A stretch of DNA of 64,000 nucleotides from Methylococcales bacterium (GCA_026399015.1 JAPLRS010000029.1:62001-126000), one strand, 5' to 3'; shown: positions 41,550-51,435, counted from the first letter of the stretch. Translations and numbers: made by a program. The notes: generated by a model from the letters alone, not told the origin.

Positions 41550-42149
41550 TTAAATAACTACTTTTGAGATAGGTTCACAATAATCAGTGACACCCTGAGT
41601 TGTAACGGCACGATAACGGAAATAGTAAATCTTTACTGGCGTTAACCCTGTTACAAAATAACTAGCGGCGGTACTTTGCCCTATCGTTACCCAAATTTTG
41701 TCATCTTCTGACATTTGCCAATCATAAGAACCGGCTTTTTCAACAGTTTGAGCGACTAACTTTAACTCACCTGAGTTAAGGGCATCTATCGCCGCTAAAA
41801 CTGCTTTATGATGCGCGCCATGAGGTTTAGCAACCGAAAAACCGCTGCTTAATATTTTAGCTTCATCGCCATTAGAAACCCTTTGCACATAAGCCGCTTC
41901 ATTTCTATAAGCGGTATCAGCCAAGTCTTCAGCATTGCGCAAAGCTGCTTTAGCAATATGATTACCATCTGCTGCCGCTAAAATTGCCGCCTCGAAGTTA
42001 CTCAGAATTAGGGTTAATTCTGATATCGGCACATCGGGTGATGTATACAAGGGGTTGGAGGTTAAACAATCGATGACATATTTATATGTCAACACCTTTG
42101 GACCAATCGATAAATTTACAAAGTCTAATAATACCTTAGATCTTGTCAT
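41550..42149 (-). CDS. Protein with a C-terminal fibronectin type III-like domain
   Basis: A 199-residue protein without a signal peptide or membrane segment. The C-terminal 80 residues (GSYDWQMSEDDKIWVTIGQSTAASYFVTGLTPVKIYYFRYRAV) show the FnIII strand pattern, with the Trp of strand B and the L-T-P-x-x-x-YxFRxRAV of strands E-F. The N-terminal part is helical and rich in Ala (FEAAILAAADGNHIAKAAL). A good ribosome-binding site AGAGGA lies seven bases before the ATG. I do not recognise the whole protein; similar short proteins occur in Bacteroidetes-type gene sets. It lies next to the RTX remnant and 21-bp array. Confidence 0.65.
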   Translation of the reverse strand: MTRSKVLLDFVNLSIGPKVLTYKYVIDCLTSNPLYTSPDVPISELTLILSNFEAAILAAADGNHIAKAALRNAEDLADTAYRNEAAYVQRVSNGDEAKILSSGFSVAKPHGAHHKAVLAAIDALNSGELKLVAQTVEKAGSYDWQMSEDDKIWVTIGQSTAASYFVTGLTPVKIYYFRYRAVTTQGVTDYCEPISKVVI

Positions 42150-42281
42150 ATTTTCCTCTTGAGTTAAATTACAGAAATACTGTCTAGATTCTAAACAGCG
42201 CCACTTATAAAAATAGACTAAATTTATTAAAAGACGAGAAAAAACTTAAATTAATCGATAAATAAATTGCAATAAGCGCAT

Positions 42282-42600
42282 TTAATCTTGTCGGGGTTGT
42301 GGCTGAATCGACATTGCCCATCATCATATTGGCAATCGAAGTGATAAAACTTGAAGTGGTCTTGGCTAAACTAGGCGCATCTGCCTCAGAATTAGCAGGG
42401 CTAAGCGCTAATCTTGCAGTCACCGTAGTCAATCTATCAGTGACTCTTGCTAATCTTCCAGTCAAAGGAGTGATTATTGTGGTAACCGCTCTTAGCAATG
42501 GTATAGCAAGGTAGGATAACGTAATAGCGTCCCCTGCAATTGCAATGTTACCGGCAAATCTAGTAATAATCAGCGCAGATATTCCTAAACTTAGAGGAAA
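42282..42600. repeat. Second degenerate array with a 21-bp period
   Basis: Units resembling GCTAATCTTGCAGTCACC start at 42344, 42365, 42407, 42428, 42449, 42470, 42554 and 42575, all in one 21-bp register, with a first copy one base off at 42282. Units at 42407 and 42449 match in 15 of their first 16 bases. Read on the plus strand as heptapeptides they give ANLAVTV, VNLSVTL, ANLPVKG. Open frames arise on both strands (42299-42514 plus, 42205-42498 minus) because the repeat avoids stops, and neither resembles a known family. The unit differs from that of the array at 4497-4970, but the period is the same. Confidence 0.6.
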
Positions 42601-42926
42601 TATTTTGGTTTAAATGGAACACTCCCCCAAAAGACGGCAGAGCAGTTACTAAACTGCCTAGGGATATTGCAATATCAACTCCTAGTAAGCAAATACCCGC
42701 CCCTGTTAGCACTACATTAGCCTGGAACAGGATATTAACCGATAGGTTTGCTGCAATAAACACCGGAAACAGTGCTAGTTTAGGTGGGTTTGAGCAAATA
42801 GTTGAAATGACGACTACTAGGTTGACCGAGTTGGGGGCAATACCCAGTGTTTTTGGTACGCAGGGAACTAGGATTATTACTTAAGCATCCCAAGAGACTG
42901 TTAATGCCCCACCGTTGATTACTTGA
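42601..42926. other. Decayed non-coding stretch before the RTX remnant
   Basis: The plus strand has a long stop-free frame (about 42568-42886) that lacks a start and resembles nothing I know. A 67-codon frame on the other strand is likewise unrecognised. Given its place between a degenerate array and an RTX fragment, it may be the rest of an eroded gene, but the sequence alone does not show this. Confidence 0.4.
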
Positions 42927-43127
42927 TTAAAATGCAAAGTAAAAAATGACGGAAACCAAGGCTTTCATTTTATTAATGAAGCGGCCTTTACAGGCAGTGC
43001 TGGTGATCTTCGATATAGCGCAGGCATTTTATCCGGCGATACTAATGGTGATAAAAAACCTGACTTCGAAATTGCGATTACTTTGGTAGGCTCTACCCCC
43101 TTATCAGAAGCAGATATTATTTTGTAA
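42927..43127 (+). pseudogene. C-terminal remnant of an RTX-type secreted protein
   Basis: The frame reads NDGNQGFHFINEAAFTGSAG, then DLRYSAGILSGDTNGDK, then PDFEIAITLVGSTPLSEADIIL and a stop. It aligns with the last 57 residues of the intact RTX protein 2.6 kb further on, where the same block reads DADQAFTFIGSAVFSGQSG and SAGILSGDTNGDK before ending DDIIL. Thirteen residues in a row are identical, yet seven of those 13 codons differ at synonymous sites. This implies a long period under selection before decay. Upstream the matching frame is broken by a TGA at 42924 and apparent indels, and there is no start codon. Confidence 0.8.
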
Positions 43128-43279
43128 GCACTTAAATGGGCGAAGAATAACTCGCCCATTCTAATTAAATTATTACAATAATATTACACTTGTCTTATGT
43201 GTTATATTCAGTTATAAGATGCTTTTAAATGTTAGTTTAATTATTCACCTAAATTAAAAGCAACCCTTGTTAGCCCATC

Positions 43280-45802
43280 ATGTCTGTAAAAACGCTTACC
43301 AACCCCGCCATTAAAAAAATCACGCCAAAAACGGATTTTAACTGGACAGCCAGCCCAACATCTCTATCCCCAGAAACCTCAACCCAATCTTCTGGAGATG
43401 TCATCACTCTTGGGGCAGAGACTACTGCAACGTCTATCAATTATTCTACGAGTATTTTTGATAATACTTTAGATGCCCGCGGCGCCTTAACAGTTAAATC
43501 GATTACAGGTGGTAAAGGCAATGATGTAATTTGGGGATCTAACTCAGCCTCATTACTTAACGGCGGGCAAGGTAACGACTCTATTAATGGTGGCGGTGCT
43601 GATGATTTAATAGCAGGTGGGATTGGCGATAATAATTTATCAGGTGGCCTAGGTTCTGATCAATTTATAGTTACGGGTACGGATAACATTACTGATTTTG
43701 GCTTACATTCTGATAATTCTGTATTTGGTGACAACTTATATGTAGGACAAGATGCAGTTGCTAATGCAAACTTAGCTAGTAATTTTGTAGCCACTATAGC
43801 CACAGAAAACAATGGTACGGCTAAATTATCTAATAACGGTTTTAATATTGATCTTAGTGCTGTGGAACTGGGTGATAGTGGTTTTATTTTAATCAGCAAT
43901 GGTTTAAAGGGGGCTTCGCTAGTGGGTTCTAGTAATAAAGACACCCTTAGCTTTACAATTAAAACCGACCTTGTTAACGGTAAAGATATTTTAGCGGGTG
44001 GGCCTGGCGCAGATAATTTTTTATTTAATATTGATAATTATAAAACCCCATCAGCAGATCAAGCTTACCCTACTCTTTCTGACTTTACCTCGGGTAGTGA
44101 CAAAATCAGAATCAAAGCAACTGACACCACTATTTTTGATACTACTGGGCAATTGGTAACAGGTAGCCCCAGATTTTTTTCTGGTACCAACGTTGCCGAT
44201 CAGGATGCTTTAAATAGAATAATTTATACGCCTAGCACCGGCATTCTATCTTTTGATGCTGATGGTAATGGCCCTATCAATCCAATCGTTATCGCGAAAC
44301 TCGGCACTACTACATCCCCTAATCTTAAGGCCACTGACATTATCATTGTGGGCAATGCGTCACAAGGTGATATTTCAATCAACGGCGTAGCAATACAAGG
44401 TCAAATCTTAACAGCTAGCAATACTTTTGCAGATGTCAGTAACGTAGGCGCCATCGCTTATCAATGGTTAGCAGATGACGCTATTATTCCAGGGGCAAAT
44501 AACTCAAGCATCACTTTATCTGAAGCACTTGTCCACAAAAAAATCAGTGTATCAGCTAGTTTTACAGACTTGTATGGCATTCCAGAAAATGTAACCAGCT
44601 TACCGACCAGAACAGTTTCTAGTATTACAGACATACCTAGCCAAACTTTTGTGGTTGCCACTAGTAAAGAAGATAACAACGTTAAAATTAGCTTTGCTGA
44701 CCTTAAAGGTCTCGCTAGAAAAATTGATACGCAAGATGCAAATTCAGGTTTTATCATTACCTCAATCAACACCGGTAGTTTAAAAATTGGGCCTACTTTT
44801 GCTACCGCAGAAGACTGGAGTCCTATTAACAATATCATTGACAGTAAAAACCTTGGGTATTGGACACCTGACCTAAATGCAAATCGCATTTTAGATGCCT
44901 TTAAAGTGGTCGGTAAGGATAATCCAGATATCGCAATTCAAACTATCATTTCTGTTAACCGTGTTAATGATGCACCAACGTTAAACGCACCATCGGATAT
45001 CGCTTATCTAGACACGCCTTTTGATGATACGTTTGATGAATATAAGGGCCAATTAGTTGCAAACGATGTTGATAAGCTTGCCTTAAGTTTTAGCATTAAA
45101 GGTGGCAAATCAATTGGCACCAAAATTACGTTAAGCAACAGCTATGGGACTTTGGTCCTTCAAAAATCCTCAGGCAACTATAACTTTACGCCTAACAAAA
45201 ACGCGATTGAACTATTAGATAGCAATAAAACTGTGACATTTACAGTCACAGTGTCTGATGGAATAGCGGCCGCTGTTAGTAAAAAATTAAATATTGATAT
45301 TAGGCAAGACCCTTTAAAAAAGACTGAATCGAAGTTTAATGATAATTTAAGCGGTACCAATAACAATGATAAATTTAACGCCTTAGCAGGTAACGACACC
45401 ATTGATGGTTTAGATGGAAATGATACTTTACAAGGTGGAGCTGGAAATGATCTTCTTGTAGGTGGTTTAGGTACTGATTTTTTAACTGGCGGTAAAGGTA
45501 AAGATATATTTAAATTTAACAGCAGTGTTGAATGTAGAACTGAAAATGGTCGTGATAGCATCACCGACTTTACCCCCAAACAAGGTGACAAAATTGACCT
45601 TTCAAGTATCGACGCTGATACGCTAAAAGATGCAGACCAAGCCTTTACATTTATTGGTAGCGCTGTATTTTCGGGTCAATCTGGAGAATTAACATTTTCT
45701 GCTGGTATTTTATCTGGTGATACCAATGGTGACAAAACAGCTGACTTTGAAATCGAGCTACTAGGTATTAACACATTAGGTAAAGATGATATTATTCTAT
45801 AA
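43280..45802 (+). CDS. RTX-type calcium-binding secreted protein
   Basis: An 840-residue protein without a Sec signal, as for type I secretion substrates. A first block of nonapeptide RTX repeats (GGKGNDVIWG, GGQGNDSINGG, about residues 77-135) and a second (GNDTIDGLDGNDTLQGGAGN, about 700-745) carry the GGxGxD Ca2+ motif. Between them lie Ig-like and cadherin/VCBS-like segments (NRVNDAPTLNAP near 560). The C-terminal 90 residues resemble the serralysin (M10) C-terminal secretion domain, DFEIELLGINTLGKDDIIL. No catalytic domain is seen, so an adhesin or surface-layer role is the best guess. No ABC exporter, membrane-fusion protein or TolC gene is in the window. Confidence 0.82.
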   Translation: MSVKTLTNPAIKKITPKTDFNWTASPTSLSPETSTQSSGDVITLGAETTATSINYSTSIFDNTLDARGALTVKSITGGKGNDVIWGSNSASLLNGGQGNDSINGGGADDLIAGGIGDNNLSGGLGSDQFIVTGTDNITDFGLHSDNSVFGDNLYVGQDAVANANLASNFVATIATENNGTAKLSNNGFNIDLSAVELGDSGFILISNGLKGASLVGSSNKDTLSFTIKTDLVNGKDILAGGPGADNFLFNIDNYKTPSADQAYPTLSDFTSGSDKIRIKATDTTIFDTTGQLVTGSPRFFSGTNVADQDALNRIIYTPSTGILSFDADGNGPINPIVIAKLGTTTSPNLKATDIIIVGNASQGDISINGVAIQGQILTASNTFADVSNVGAIAYQWLADDAIIPGANNSSITLSEALVHKKISVSASFTDLYGIPENVTSLPTRTVSSITDIPSQTFVVATSKEDNNVKISFADLKGLARKIDTQDANSGFIITSINTGSLKIGPTFATAEDWSPINNIIDSKNLGYWTPDLNANRILDAFKVVGKDNPDIAIQTIISVNRVNDAPTLNAPSDIAYLDTPFDDTFDEYKGQLVANDVDKLALSFSIKGGKSIGTKITLSNSYGTLVLQKSSGNYNFTPNKNAIELLDSNKTVTFTVTVSDGIAAAVSKKLNIDIRQDPLKKTESKFNDNLSGTNNNDKFNALAGNDTIDGLDGNDTLQGGAGNDLLVGGLGTDFLTGGKGKDIFKFNSSVECRTENGRDSITDFTPKQGDKIDLSSIDADTLKDADQAFTFIGSAVFSGQSGELTFSAGILSGDTNGDKTADFEIELLGINTLGKDDIIL

Positions 45803-45847
45803 TCTTATGATTATTAATATTTCAGATAAGAAATAATCGTTCAGGTA

Positions 45848-47365
45848 TTAACCCAAAGTAACCGGTATTTTACCAATCTTACTTTGCCAAATCTTCGGGG
45901 CAATCTGATGAATAGATTGTCCTTGAACATCAACTGCTACCGTCACCGGCATATCTTCCACCACAAACTCATGAATCGCTTCCATGCCAAGATCTTCGAA
46001 AGCAACTATTTTAGATTTACGAATGGCTTTTGATACCAAATAAGCCGCGCCACCTACCGCCATTAAGTAAACCGCCTGATGTTTTTTTATCGCATCAATC
46101 GCAACTTGGCCACGCTCTGATTTACCAATCATGCCTATTAAGCCAGTTTCAGCTAACATTGCTTCGGTAAACTTATCCATACGCGTTGCGGTAGTTGGGC
46201 CAGCTGGACCTACCACTTCATCACGCACGGGATCTACTGGTCCCACATAATAAATAAACTTATTAGTAAAATCGACGGGTAAAGATTCACCTCGCGCAAT
46301 CATATCCGCTAGACGTTTATGAGCAGCATCACGACCCGTCAGCATCGTGCCACTTAATAATAACGTTTCACCTAATTGCCAAGTAGCCACTTCAGCAGGT
46401 GTAACAGTATCTAAATTAACACGTCGAGCAGTCGCTCCAGCTTCCCAAGTAATACTTGGCCAATCTTCTAATCGGGGCGGAGTAAATTCAGCAGGACCGG
46501 ACCCATCTAACACAAAATGCGTATGTCGAGTCGCTGCGCAATTAGGAATAATCGCCACTGGCTTATTAGCTGCATGGGTTGGATAATCTTTGATTTTTAT
46601 ATCTAACACGGTCGTTAAACCGCCTAGACCTTGCGCACCTATACCTAAGGCATTAACTTTCTCATAAAGCTCTAAACGGAGTTCTTCAAGTGCATTAGTT
46701 GGGCCTTTTGCAATGAGATCTTGAATATCGATTGATTCCATACAGGCTTCTTTTGCCAACAACATAGCTTTTTCTGCTGTACCACCAATGCCTATGCCTA
46801 ATATACCCGGCGGACACCAACCAGCCCCCATAGTTGGGACAGTTTTGAGCACCCAATTGACAATACTGTCTGAAGGATTTAACATAACAAACTTTGATTT
46901 TGCTTCTGATCCACCACCTTTTGCGGCGATCTCAACTTCTACTTTATCCCCTAAAACCAACTCCATATGCACAACCGCGGGGGTGTTGTCTTGGGTATTA
47001 ATACGTTTACCTGCAGGATCTTTAAGAATAGAAGCACGTAAAACATTATCAGGATGGCTATAAGCCTGCCTAACGCCTTGATTAACCATATCAGTGATGC
47101 TTAACTGACTGGCCCATTGCACATCCATACCCACTTTTAAAAATACCGTCACAATACCGGTATCTTGGCAAATAGGTCGATGACCTTCTGCACATAAGCG
47201 GGAGTTGATTAAAATTTGCGCCATTGCATCTTTGGCGGCAGGACTCTCTTCTTTTTGATACGCCACGTTTAACGCTTGGATAAAATCCAGAGGATGATAA
47301 TAAGAAATGTATTGCAAGGCATCAGCAATACTCTGAATAAAATCCTCTTGGCGTATCAATGTCAT
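45848..47365 (-). CDS. Fumarate hydratase, class I (iron-sulfur)
   Basis: Interconverts fumarate and malate with a 4Fe-4S cluster. The 505-residue protein joins the alpha (about residues 10-280) and beta (about 290-480) domains seen as separate chains in some organisms. Signature stretches include RPICQDTGIVTVFLKVG (about 59-75), the GAGWCPPGILGIGIGGT block and IPNCAATRHTHFVLDGSGP, which supply cluster cysteines. It is class I rather than the iron-free FumC type. It lies 12 bases after the NdvB-like gene on the same strand and converges on the RTX gene. Confidence 0.92.
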   Translation of the reverse strand: MTLIRQEDFIQSIADALQYISYYHPLDFIQALNVAYQKEESPAAKDAMAQILINSRLCAEGHRPICQDTGIVTVFLKVGMDVQWASQLSITDMVNQGVRQAYSHPDNVLRASILKDPAGKRINTQDNTPAVVHMELVLGDKVEVEIAAKGGGSEAKSKFVMLNPSDSIVNWVLKTVPTMGAGWCPPGILGIGIGGTAEKAMLLAKEACMESIDIQDLIAKGPTNALEELRLELYEKVNALGIGAQGLGGLTTVLDIKIKDYPTHAANKPVAIIPNCAATRHTHFVLDGSGPAEFTPPRLEDWPSITWEAGATARRVNLDTVTPAEVATWQLGETLLLSGTMLTGRDAAHKRLADMIARGESLPVDFTNKFIYYVGPVDPVRDEVVGPAGPTTATRMDKFTEAMLAETGLIGMIGKSERGQVAIDAIKKHQAVYLMAVGGAAYLVSKAIRKSKIVAFEDLGMEAIHEFVVEDMPVTVAVDVQGQSIHQIAPKIWQSKIGKIPVTLG

Positions 47366-47377
47366 AGTTAATTTAAC

Positions 47378-49984
47378 TTATTCTTCGTCAAGTTCTTCAG
47401 CATCTAAAGCACCTTGCTTGCTGTAACTTGGTGCAATACTGATTAATAACGTGATTAATGCTGCTAAATATGGCACGGCTTGTACAGATAAAACCGCTAT
47501 CCACAAACGACCACTTAAGTTATCAAAATGATCAACACAGGCCATTGCAATAATACTTATGCTTAGTAAGAACAATAAAAATAGTTCTTGTCTAATTGTC
47601 ACTAAACCTAAAAATAACGCGCCTTTCTTTTCATATTTAGGTGTACGCATGAAGGGTTTACCAGAAGTAAATAAGCCTTGAATCGTACCTCTAGCCACAG
47701 TATGAGTTAATGCTAAACCTGATAACGCAGCCCCTAAAGATTCCCAAACCGAACACGGAACCCGTGCTTGATATAACCATAAACCACGTAAAATCTTAAA
47801 GCTGAATAAACCCACGGTCGGCATTAAGAATACATTAGCGGGCAACTCACTATGGATAGGATCCGTCATGATAATAGCCGTTAAGATTAAACTCGCTGAG
47901 GTAAACAATAAAGCTAAGGCATCAGAAAACCATGGCAACCAACCCGCTACAAAGTAATAACGTTGCGCTGATGTTAATGGTGATGACTTGCTGGGTATAA
48001 AACTACGCCAGTGACCTTTGATAATTTGCATAGCGCCATAAACCCAACGGAAACGTTGTGTCATATAACCTGACATGGTGTCTGGCATTAAACCGCGACC
48101 AAATGAATCTTTTACATAAACAGAATCATAACCTGCTTCGTATAGTCTTAAGCCTAATTCACTGTCTTCACAAATACACCATTCCGCCCAGTTTCCTACT
48201 TCAAGCAAGGCTGACTTTCTAATCATGGTCATGGTGCCATGTTGAATAATAGCGTTATACTCGTTTCTTTGTACCATACCAATATTAAAGAAACCGGCAT
48301 ATTCCCAATAACAGAAAGATTTAAAGGTACTTTGATCTCGGTCACGATAATCTTGTGGTGATTGAATAAAGCCTACATTTTCATTATCGAAATAAGGCAC
48401 CATACATTTCAACCAATCGGGTGATAACACATAGTCACTATCAATAACGGCAATAATCTCAGCGTCTTCTGCTGTTTGTTCTAAAGCATGGTTAATCGCA
48501 CCCGCCTTAAATCCTGGCCAATTTTCTAAGTGGAAGAAACGGAACATTGGCCCCAATCTCTCACAATCATCACGCACAGGCTCCCAAACTGCAGGGTCTT
48601 TAGTATTATTATCCATTACCAATACTTCCAAATTGGGGTAATCCACTTTCGCTAAAGCTTCAAGTGTTTTACGCACCATCATCGGAGGTTCGTTATGAAT
48701 CGGTAAATGCAGAGAAACCTTTGGATACCTAAAACTTTCAGTAGGTGTTAAAGGTTGGAAAGTTCGAGCTGTTTTCTTATGCCAGATAACTTCTGCAATC
48801 TCTAAACTTTCAATCAATAAAATGACCACAGCCATCGCCTGCATCAATAGCATGAGTCCCCAGAATACTATCCCGAGTTTAGTTTGATATTGTTGCGCAC
48901 CAATAGAGGCCGACCAAAAGATAACAGAGACTGACAAGTTGGCGATTAAGCCTAAAAATACGACGCCAGGTAACTTTAAAGTTCCCCGTGTAAATAAAAT
49001 TAAACCAATTAAGATAAAACTGATAACCGCAGCACCAACAGCCCAATTTTTCCAGCCTGGCATAGTAATAACATCACCATCCATTGGATATTTAGGCTGA
49101 CGATCGGCATTAAAAATACCCCAATAGGCTCCGGCCGAACCTTCAATCGATTTTTTCCAAGGCTGGTCAAATGCTTCAACGATATAGTAGGTAACCTTTT
49201 CTGCATCTGCTCTATTTAAAAACTCTCGCAAAAATCTAGCTTGATTTGAAACAGAAGCTTCTGAATGTTTAAACGGTTGACCATCTGATGGCCAGCCAAC
49301 TTCTGTGATGATAATAGGCTTATTAGGGAAAGCCTTAGCCACTTCATGATATCTTTCAAAAGCGTAGTCAACTGCATCTTCAGCTGCAATACCCTCCCAA
49401 TAGGGCAAGATATGCATTGCGATAAAATCAACTTCATCAACTAAATCAGGATTCTTTAACCAAACATCCCAAGTTTCAGAAGTACTAACAGGACGGTTAG
49501 CCACTTTTTTAACTTCACGGATGTAATCAATTAATGCAGACTTAGGAATCTCGTCTCTTAAAATAACTTCGTTACCGACCATCAAGCGAATCACGCGCGG
49601 ATTATTTTGCTGAGCAACTCGGATTAAGGTATCAATTTCAACACGATTCTTTTCAAGGTTGCCATCAATCCAAGCGCCTAATGTAACGTTTAGATTGTAT
49701 TTACTAGCTAACTCAGGAATTTTATCCTGACCTTTTAACATACTATAAGTTCTAACCGCATGAACCTTATTCGCTAATAAAGCTAAATCACTATCGATAT
49801 CTGCTTCACTAGGTAATGAATCGCCAGTTTGCGTATCTTGCTTACGCAGAGGATCATAAGTTACTCCCATGGTTGTTTTGGTCCATGGCTGTAATTGCAA
49901 GGGGTTATTGATATAACTCCAAATGCTAAAATTTACTGCAACAAGTAAAGCAACAACAAATAAGATAGCTAACTTTCTTTTCAT
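47378..49984 (-). CDS. Membrane GH17-GT2 fusion, NdvB-like beta-glucan synthase
   Basis: An 868-residue inner-membrane protein. After an N-terminal membrane helix (about 5-27) comes a GH17-type glucanosyltransferase domain (about 35-300; MGVTYDPLRKQD, AMHILPYW, IITEVGWPSDG). Membrane segments follow, then a family-2 glycosyltransferase (about 430-690) with DSDY at 515-518, an ED (CEDSELGLRL) acid and the QRFRW motif at 643-647. More membrane helices close the protein. This architecture is that of Pseudomonas NdvB, which makes cyclic beta-1,3 glucans. Whether the product is cyclic is not decided by sequence. Confidence 0.85.
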   Translation of the reverse strand: MKRKLAILFVVALLVAVNFSIWSYINNPLQLQPWTKTTMGVTYDPLRKQDTQTGDSLPSEADIDSDLALLANKVHAVRTYSMLKGQDKIPELASKYNLNVTLGAWIDGNLEKNRVEIDTLIRVAQQNNPRVIRLMVGNEVILRDEIPKSALIDYIREVKKVANRPVSTSETWDVWLKNPDLVDEVDFIAMHILPYWEGIAAEDAVDYAFERYHEVAKAFPNKPIIITEVGWPSDGQPFKHSEASVSNQARFLREFLNRADAEKVTYYIVEAFDQPWKKSIEGSAGAYWGIFNADRQPKYPMDGDVITMPGWKNWAVGAAVISFILIGLILFTRGTLKLPGVVFLGLIANLSVSVIFWSASIGAQQYQTKLGIVFWGLMLLMQAMAVVILLIESLEIAEVIWHKKTARTFQPLTPTESFRYPKVSLHLPIHNEPPMMVRKTLEALAKVDYPNLEVLVMDNNTKDPAVWEPVRDDCERLGPMFRFFHLENWPGFKAGAINHALEQTAEDAEIIAVIDSDYVLSPDWLKCMVPYFDNENVGFIQSPQDYRDRDQSTFKSFCYWEYAGFFNIGMVQRNEYNAIIQHGTMTMIRKSALLEVGNWAEWCICEDSELGLRLYEAGYDSVYVKDSFGRGLMPDTMSGYMTQRFRWVYGAMQIIKGHWRSFIPSKSSPLTSAQRYYFVAGWLPWFSDALALLFTSASLILTAIIMTDPIHSELPANVFLMPTVGLFSFKILRGLWLYQARVPCSVWESLGAALSGLALTHTVARGTIQGLFTSGKPFMRTPKYEKKGALFLGLVTIRQELFLLFLLSISIIAMACVDHFDNLSGRLWIAVLSVQAVPYLAALITLLISIAPSYSKQGALDAEELDEE

Positions 49985-50187
49985 TTTGATATCGAAAATT
50001 TATCGCCAAGGCGAATGTGTAGGTTTAATTGGATTTGTTAGTTAAGTATTAACAATGCGACAAACATTATTAGAATACTCACAGTTTTTTTACAGCGAAT
50101 AATAATACACTATATCTTACATGGACTTTAATTCTAACCATAAATAAATTATTCAATTTAAGATGCATTCTGAGCATACATTGCGCA

Positions 50188-51435
50188 TTACTCGGCTAAA
50201 AACTTAACCAATTTAACGGCATGCTCATCCGTTTTTATAATCTCTAAAGGATGGCCTAATAGTCTAAAACTAGTACCCGACTCTGGAATAGTCTCCATAA
50301 ACTCAACAATCAGTCCATTTAGAGTCTTAGGACCTTCAGTTGGCAAAGACCACTGCATGATTCTATTTAACTCTCTTAAGGTTATGGCGGCATCAATCAT
50401 GTAACTACCGTCGCTTTGTTTTCTAGGTGCCATTTCATCATCAATTAATTCACCGACGATTTCTTGAATTAAATCATCTAAAGTCACTAAACCTTGAACG
50501 TCACCGTATTCATCCACGACCATACCAATGCTGTTTTTTTCACTTTTAAAGCGCAACAGTTGCGCATGCACGGGTGTATTATCCGGAATGAAAGTGGGTT
50601 TACTGAGTAAATTGATGATTGTTTGTTTATCAAAATCATCACGACCAATAAGTAACAAAATTTTGCGTAAATGTAAGAAACCAACAATGCGATCGATATT
50701 TGTTTTATAAACGGCTAATTGGGTATGAGGGCTCGTTCGAATTTGTTCAATAATTTCTTCGATAGAATCTTCAAGGTCGATACCTACAATTTCTTTGCGA
50801 GGTGTCATGATATCTTCTACAGATGCTGATTCAAAATCCAAGATACCCGTCAACATTTTCTGATAACGCTCGGGCATTAAATTCTCCGCTTCCGCGATAA
50901 TGCTTTTAAGCTCTTCTTGATTCAATGATTCATTTGGACTTTTTTTAACATCAACTCTCACAATGCGCAGCAACAGCCTGACAAAGCCGTTAATGAACAA
51001 GGTAATAGGATAAAAAAGCGTCAATAAAGGGGTATAAATCCACGCAGCAAAAAATGCTAACCATTCTGGTTTAGTAGCGCCGTAACTTTTAGGTGCAAGT
51101 TCTGTAAATACAACCATTAAAAGGGTTAATAACCCCATTGCTACTGCAATAAATACCTCGTCATGACTAAATAACTTGATAACAATGACAGTCGCAAGGG
51201 CAGCAGAGAGATTTTTTAAGAATCCATTAGCCAACAAAATAAAGCTTAATAAACGCTCAGATTTTTGCAATAGGCCTTGTACTTTTGTCGCACCTTTGTG
51301 ATTAAGCTTAACCAAATTTCTTAATCGGTACCGATTAATCGACATTAAAGAAGTTTCTGATCCCGTTAAAAAACCGGAAAGGATCAACATAAAGGCAAGT
51401 ATGCCAAACAACATACTTAAGGGGATATCGTTCAA
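50188..51435 (-). CDS. CNNM/CorC-type hemolysin-related membrane protein
   Basis: A 415-residue protein with an N-terminal DUF21 membrane domain (three to four helices, about residues 1-190; SGFLTGSETSLMSINRYRLRNL), two CBS motifs (about 205-330; DIMTPRKEIVGID and GMVVDEYGDVQGLVTLDD) and a C-terminal CorC_HlyC domain. The family is linked to magnesium or cobalt efflux. It was once called hemolysin-like, which is misleading. It stands alone between NdvB and proS on the minus strand. Confidence 0.88.
   Translation of the reverse strand: MNDIPLSMLFGILAFMLILSGFLTGSETSLMSINRYRLRNLVKLNHKGATKVQGLLQKSERLLSFILLANGFLKNLSAALATVIVIKLFSHDEVFIAVAMGLLTLLMVVFTELAPKSYGATKPEWLAFFAAWIYTPLLTLFYPITLFINGFVRLLLRIVRVDVKKSPNESLNQEELKSIIAEAENLMPERYQKMLTGILDFESASVEDIMTPRKEIVGIDLEDSIEEIIEQIRTSPHTQLAVYKTNIDRIVGFLHLRKILLLIGRDDFDKQTIINLLSKPTFIPDNTPVHAQLLRFKSEKNSIGMVVDEYGDVQGLVTLDDLIQEIVGELIDDEMAPRKQSDGSYMIDAAITLRELNRIMQWSLPTEGPKTLNGLIVEFMETIPESGTSFRLLGHPLEIIKTDEHAVKLVKFLAE

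Noticed and set aside
42205-42514. Open frames on both strands in the second array
   Set aside because: They overlap each other, follow the repeat period and lack recognisable homology or good ribosome-binding sites.
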